This document shows, one piece after another, positions 6,092 to 8,935 of a DNA stretch of 8,935 nucleotides (within the stretch, counting starts at the first letter, position 1; every line of letters begins with the position of its first letter). The notes below the pieces were generated by a model, which was not told where the DNA came from, did not search any database, and saw only the letters and a list, made by a program, of their open reading frames with translations. The DNA lies in contig JADDQT010000072.1 of the NCBI GenBank assembly GCA_016781225.1, positions 1-8,935 of the forward strand, written 5' to 3'. A program made the translations under genes and the position numbers. The DNA comes from Actinomycetota bacterium. Its GTDB lineage: Bacteria; Actinomycetota; Acidimicrobiia; Acidimicrobiales; GCA-2861595.

Positions 6092-6935
6092 GGTCCGGTC
6101 CCCATCGGGCGCATCACTTACCTTGACGTTCGGACCTGGGTGGCTGAACTGACTGCTCGTGAGCTCGCGCCGGCGACCGTGCAGAAGGCCTACCAGACGC
6201 TCTCCAAGGTGTTGCGGGCCGCGGTGGACGCCAACCTCATCAGCCATTCACCCTTGCCGGAACGTCCCCCTGCCCAAGGTCGAGCGTCAGGAGATGCGGT
6301 TCCTCAGGCCTCCTGAGGTGGCCACCCTCTCCGAGACGATCACTCCTCGCTACCGGGCCCTCGTGCTCTTCGACGCCTATTGCGGACTGCGCCTCGGCGA
6401 GCTGACAGGGCTCCGGCGTGGCCGACTCGATCTTCTTCGCAGCCAGGCACGGGTCATCGAGATCGCCGTCGAAGTGCGGGGTGAGCTCAGCTTCGGCGCG
6501 CCAAAGACGAAGGCTGGACGGCGGACGGTGCCCATTCCCCGGTTCGTGGCGGAGGAGTTGACCACCCATCTGGCAGAGTTCGTTGGCGCTGCCCCTGAGG
6601 CGCTCGTATTCCCGGGCGCCGACGGCGGTGCCCTGCGCTCGAACGCATGGCGGTCGCGTCATTGGCGCACAGCCGTTCGAGCCGCCGGACTGGAGCCGCT
6701 GCGCCCACATGACCTCCGGCATACAGCGGTCTCGCTCTGGATCGCCGCGGGCGCCAGCCCCAACCAGATCGCAACCGGGGCCGGGCACACCTCCGTCTCG
6801 GTTGTCCTCGACCGCTACGGTCACCTTTTCCCCGGTCACGAGGAGGCTGTACTGGCCCGTCTCGAGGACCTTGGTTCGTGCCCTCCTGTGCCAGATGGCG
6901 ACGTGCTACCCCTGCCCCGGCCTTCGAACGTCTGA
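6092..6935 (+). pseudogene. Tyrosine site-specific integrase, N-terminally truncated and frameshifted
   Basis: The sequence starts in the core-binding (SAM-like) domain: GPVPIGRITYLDVRTWVAEL, APATVQKAYQTLSKVLRAAV. One extra T at 6254/6255 shifts the frame between LISHSP and CRNVPLPKVERQEMRFL. The catalytic domain follows complete: Arg in YCGLRLGEL, Lys in PKTKAGRRTVPI, HDLRH, GAGHTS and the nucleophile in VVLDRYGH, that is, all RKHRH/Y residues. The stop is TGA 6933-6935. About 280 residues remain of a usual 350-400; the arm-type DNA-binding N-terminus is gone, replaced by IS110 B, whose shifted frame runs straight into this one (open from ATG 5387 to 6316). It resembles integrases of actinobacterial phages and integrative elements. 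Ends 19 bases before the GlcF-like gene. With both lesions it is unlikely to make active integrase. Confidence 0.85.
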
Positions 6936-6954
6936 GTCGGGCCGGAGGGATCTG

Positions 6955-8250
6955 ATGACCACCGAGCAGACCGGCGCTTTCGACATCACCCGGCCGCCCG
7001 ACAAGGACCTGGTCGACGTCTGCGTGCACTGCGGGTTCTGCCTGCCCACCTGCCCCACCTACCTGCTCGGGAGCGAGGAGATGGACTCGCCCCGCGGGCG
7101 CATCGTGTTGATGAACGTGGCCCTGGAGGAGGCCGACGAGCTGTCCGACTCCATGGTCACGCACTGGGACCGCTGCCTCGGGTGCATGGCCTGCGTCACC
7201 GCCTGCCCGTCCGGGGTCAAGTACGACAAGCTGATCGAGGCCACCAGGCCTCAGGTCGAGCGCAACTACGAACGCCCCCTTGGTGAACGGTCCTTCAAGC
7301 GCTTCGCCTTCGAGGCCTTCACCCACCCCGGGCGCCTGCGGGCCCTGGTGCCGCTCATGGCGGCGGCCCGTCGGCTCGGCTTGAACCGGTTCGCCGAGGG
7401 GCGCCTGGAGCGCTTCCCGAAGCTGCAGGCGCTCCACAAGCTCCTACCCGCTGTCGGCGTCAACGCCGCGGTGGCTCGCATGCCCGAGGTCACGCGCGCT
7501 CGAGGCCAGCACCGGGGCCGGGTGGGGATGCTCCTCGGATGCGTGCAGCGTGTGTTCTTCCACGACGTGAACGCGGCGACGGCGCGCGTCCTCGCCGCCG
7601 AGGGCTACGAGGTCTTCGCCCCGAGGAGCGTGCGCTGCTGCGGGGCGCTGATGCTGCACTCGGGGTACGAGGGAGAGGCCCTCGAGCTGGCCAAGAAGAT
7701 GATCGAGGCCTTCGAGGACTGTGACCACGTGGTGGTCAACGCCGCCGGGTGCGGCTCGTCGATGAAGGACTACGGGCACCTGCTGGCCGACGACGACGAT
7801 TGGGCGGAACGGGCCGAGCGGTTCTCGGAGAAGGTGCGAGACGTGACCCAGCTGCTGGCCGAGTCGGACCCGATCGCCCCCCGCCATCCCGTCGCGCTCA
7901 AGGTGGCCTACCACGACGCCTGCCATCTGGCCCACGCCCAGAGCGTGAGGTCAGAGCCGCGCAAGGTGCTGGCCGACATCCCCGAGCTGGAGCTGATCGA
8001 GCCCGCCGAGTGGGAGATCTGCTGCGGCTCGGCGGGCATCTACAACCTCATGCAACCGGAGGCGGGAAGGGAGCTGGGCCGGCGGAAGGCCCAGAACCTG
8101 CTGAAGACGGACGCTGAGGCCATCGCCTCGGGGAACCCCGGCTGCACGCTGCAGATAGCCGCCTATCTGCGCGAGGAGGGTAGGCCCCTGCCCATCCATC
8201 ACCCCATAGAGCTGGTCGACCGGTCCATCAGTGGTGCCGGCGCGCCCTGA
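6955..8250 (+). CDS. glcF: GlcF-like (Fe-S)-binding protein, glycolate oxidase iron-sulfur subunit family
   Basis: The protein has 431 residues from ATG 6955, with GGAGGGA four bases upstream; the long in-frame extension upstream overlaps the integrase in another frame and is not part of it. Two [4Fe-4S] ferredoxin motifs lie at Cys23/26/29/33 (CVHCGFCLPTCP) and Cys74/77/80/84 (CLGCMACVTACP). Two CCG domains follow, with RCCGALMLHSG at 227-237, NAAGCGSSMKDYG after it, then DACHLAHAQ, ICCGSAG (Cys356/357) and NPGCTLQIAAYL. This order and length are those of GlcF, which passes electrons from the FAD subunits GlcD/GlcE during glycolate oxidation at the membrane; LutA- or HdrD-like roles with another flavoprotein are the alternative. 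No glcD or glcE is in the window, so if present they must lie elsewhere or downstream is interrupted. The gene is intact, highly G/C3 biased and complete. Confidence 0.85.
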   Translation: MTTEQTGAFDITRPPDKDLVDVCVHCGFCLPTCPTYLLGSEEMDSPRGRIVLMNVALEEADELSDSMVTHWDRCLGCMACVTACPSGVKYDKLIEATRPQVERNYERPLGERSFKRFAFEAFTHPGRLRALVPLMAAARRLGLNRFAEGRLERFPKLQALHKLLPAVGVNAAVARMPEVTRARGQHRGRVGMLLGCVQRVFFHDVNAATARVLAAEGYEVFAPRSVRCCGALMLHSGYEGEALELAKKMIEAFEDCDHVVVNAAGCGSSMKDYGHLLADDDDWAERAERFSEKVRDVTQLLAESDPIAPRHPVALKVAYHDACHLAHAQSVRSEPRKVLADIPELELIEPAEWEICCGSAGIYNLMQPEAGRELGRRKAQNLLKTDAEAIASGNPGCTLQIAAYLREEGRPLPIHHPIELVDRSISGAGAP

Positions 8251-8253
8251 CCC

Positions 8254-8421
8254 TCATCCGTCCTCTCTCTCAGGCGAGGGACCGGCGTCCGGCTCTTGCT
8301 TCGGCATGTCGTCAGCCTCCGGCTCGACCTTGGGAGTCTGCCGTTGAGCATCCTCCTCGCTGGGTTGCTCCCTCTCCATTGCCCGGTCCTCCCGCCTCAT
8401 CTCGTTTCTCGATCGGATCAT
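8254..8421 (-). CDS. Possible small, highly charged protein
   Basis: A 55-residue frame from ATG 8421 (or 48 from ATG 8400) reads MRREDRAMEREQPSEEDAQR, then TPKVEPEADDMPKQEPDAGP and ends PEREDG. It is rich in Glu, Asp, Arg, Gln and Pro without hydrophobic core and would be disordered. It is convergent with the GlcF-like gene, stops at 8254-8256, four bases after that stop codon. GGTGAG directly precedes ATG 8421, too close for an ideal ribosome site. Composition bias in G/C-rich DNA can mimic such frames, so support is modest. Family unknown. Confidence 0.35.
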   Translation of the reverse strand: MIRSRNEMRREDRAMEREQPSEEDAQRQTPKVEPEADDMPKQEPDAGPSPEREDG

Positions 8422-8464
8422 CTCACCGGAACGGCGCGCGCTCGGGACGCCAGTTGTCCGAGGG

Positions 8465-8487
8465 GATGGTATGAAGGTACTACCATC
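8465..8487 (+). promoter_or_regulatory. Probable operator and -10 region of the vapBC-type operon
   Basis: GATGGTA (8465-8471) and TACCATC (8481-8487) are a perfect 7-base inverted repeat; GGTACTACC (8476-8484) is a second, overlapping palindrome. TACCAT (8481-8486) fits the actinobacterial TANNNT -10 element and would start transcription at or beside the GTG at 8493, giving a leaderless message, which agrees with the missing ribosome site. Ribbon-helix-helix antitoxins typically bind such repeats to repress their own operon. Confidence 0.5.
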
Positions 8488-8492
8488 TGTCG

Positions 8493-8756
8493 GTGGCAAA
8501 GGAGAAGGTGACCCTCACCCTGGACGCGGGGAACCTAGCGGTCTTGCGCTCTCTGGTGGGTGGCCGCAGCCTTTCGGCGGCGATCGATGCGGCAGTCGCA
8601 GAGCGGCTCGCCCGCCTGCGCCATCTCGCCGCCGTTGACGAATGGCTTGCCGAGCTCGACCGGGCTCATGGGCCGGTTCCCCAAGAGACGCTCGAGTGGG
8701 CCGCCCACCTTGTAGACGACTGGGAGGCCAAGCGGCCGCAACGTCGAGCGGGCTGA
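8493..8756 (+). CDS. vapB: VapB-like antitoxin, probably ribbon-helix-helix
   Basis: The 87-residue protein starts at GTG 8493. Its N-terminus KVTLTLDAGNLAVLRSLVGG followed by SLSAAIDAAVAERLARL has the strand-helix-helix pattern of CopG/MetJ-type antitoxins, in which the strand (KVTLTL) pairs in a dimer to contact DNA. The C-terminal part (EWLAELDRAHGPVPQETLEW, then AAHLVDDWE) should be the extended toxin-binding region. The stop codon overlaps the toxin start (TGATG at 8754-8758), so the two are translationally coupled, as usual for such pairs. The inverted repeats just upstream are the likely autoregulatory operator. The subfamily cannot be assigned from sequence alone. Confidence 0.75.
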   Translation: MAKEKVTLTLDAGNLAVLRSLVGGRSLSAAIDAAVAERLARLRHLAAVDEWLAELDRAHGPVPQETLEWAAHLVDDWEAKRPQRRAG

Positions 8757-8935
8757 TGCTGCTATTGGACAGCGAGGCGCTGTCTGCAATTGCCCACGGC
8801 CCGACAGCACGACGGGACCGCGTGCGTGCGCTCGTGACCGAGATGCGGCGGCGCGAGTTGCCCGTGGCCACGGTGGCGGCTGTCTTGGCGGAGGTCGTGC
8901 GGGGACGCGCCGCCGACGCTGCCGTTTTCGCCGGG
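8756..8935 (+). CDS. vapC: VapC-like PIN-domain toxin, partial (runs off the window)
   Basis: ATG 8756 overlaps the antitoxin stop by one base. The visible 60 residues begin MLLLDSEALSAIAHGP, with the hydrophobic strand and first acidic residue (Asp5) of a PIN domain, and continue to LPVATVAAVLAEVVRGRAAD, holding the second conserved acidic residue in LAEV. VapC toxins are metal-dependent endoribonucleases that cut tRNA or rRNA and are neutralised by VapB. The remaining acidic residues of the active site should lie beyond 8935. The full gene would be about 130-140 codons. Confidence 0.75.
   Translation, partial: MLLLDSEALSAIAHGPTARRDRVRALVTEMRRRELPVATVAAVLAEVVRGRAADAAVFAG

Noticed and set aside
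6487..7935. Long minus-strand frames opposite the integrase and GlcF-like genes
   Set aside because: Both are shadows of strongly biased coding sequence on the other strand and show no domain.
1..8935. CRISPR array, rRNA genes or a complete tRNA gene
   Set aside because: No set of regularly spaced repeats and no conserved rRNA or tRNA signature was seen anywhere in the window.

Overview
The window is GC-rich with strong G/C preference at third codon positions. Its genes include an F420-type Ddn oxidoreductase, a bPH-type membrane protein, a GlcF-like iron-sulfur protein, a VapBC-type module and two IS110 elements. This points to a high-GC actinobacterium (possibly Acidimicrobiia-like), but no rRNA or other taxonomic marker is present, so the assignment is an inference.

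Layout. (1) 1-1620: a CPBP-family membrane protease gene broken by one frameshift (258-970), a short remnant of a VOC/glyoxalase gene (981-1121) and an intact Ddn-family F420-dependent oxidoreductase (1189-1620). (2) 1787-2002: a small unidentified gene on the minus strand, ending in a duplicated seven-residue tail. (3) About 2280-3600: IS110 element A on the minus strand, with two frameshifts in its transposase. (4) 3600-4980: a 1.4 kb cargo-like segment with three minus-strand genes: a possible small gene cut by the left end of element A, a two-segment small membrane protein, and a frameshifted PH-domain membrane protein. (5) About 4982-6091: IS110 element B on the plus strand, one frameshift, 3' end missing. 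It joins directly to (6) a tyrosine integrase lacking its N-terminal domain (6092-6935), also frameshifted. (7) 6955-8250: an intact GlcF-like two-[4Fe-4S], two-CCG-domain protein starting 19 bases after the integrase. (8) 8254-8421: a possible small charged protein, minus strand. (9) 8493-8935: a VapB-like antitoxin overlapping a PIN-domain VapC-like toxin that runs off the window.

The most interesting signal is the pair of diverged IS110 elements pointing away from each other. Besides related transposases, they share about 200 bases of non-coding sequence upstream of the start codon, with conserved blocks at nearly conserved spacing and a hairpin in the same place. This is where IS110-group elements are known to encode their bridge RNA, so both leaders are good candidates. 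A shared CCTGAT motif at the left ends of both copies and 58 bases past the element A stop codon suggests the element termini.

The region looks like a mobile-element graveyard next to a metabolic gene. Six separate single-base indels break five genes between 258 and 6935, while the Ddn gene, the GlcF gene and the antitoxin are intact. Whether these are true pseudogenes or assembly indels is the main uncertainty.
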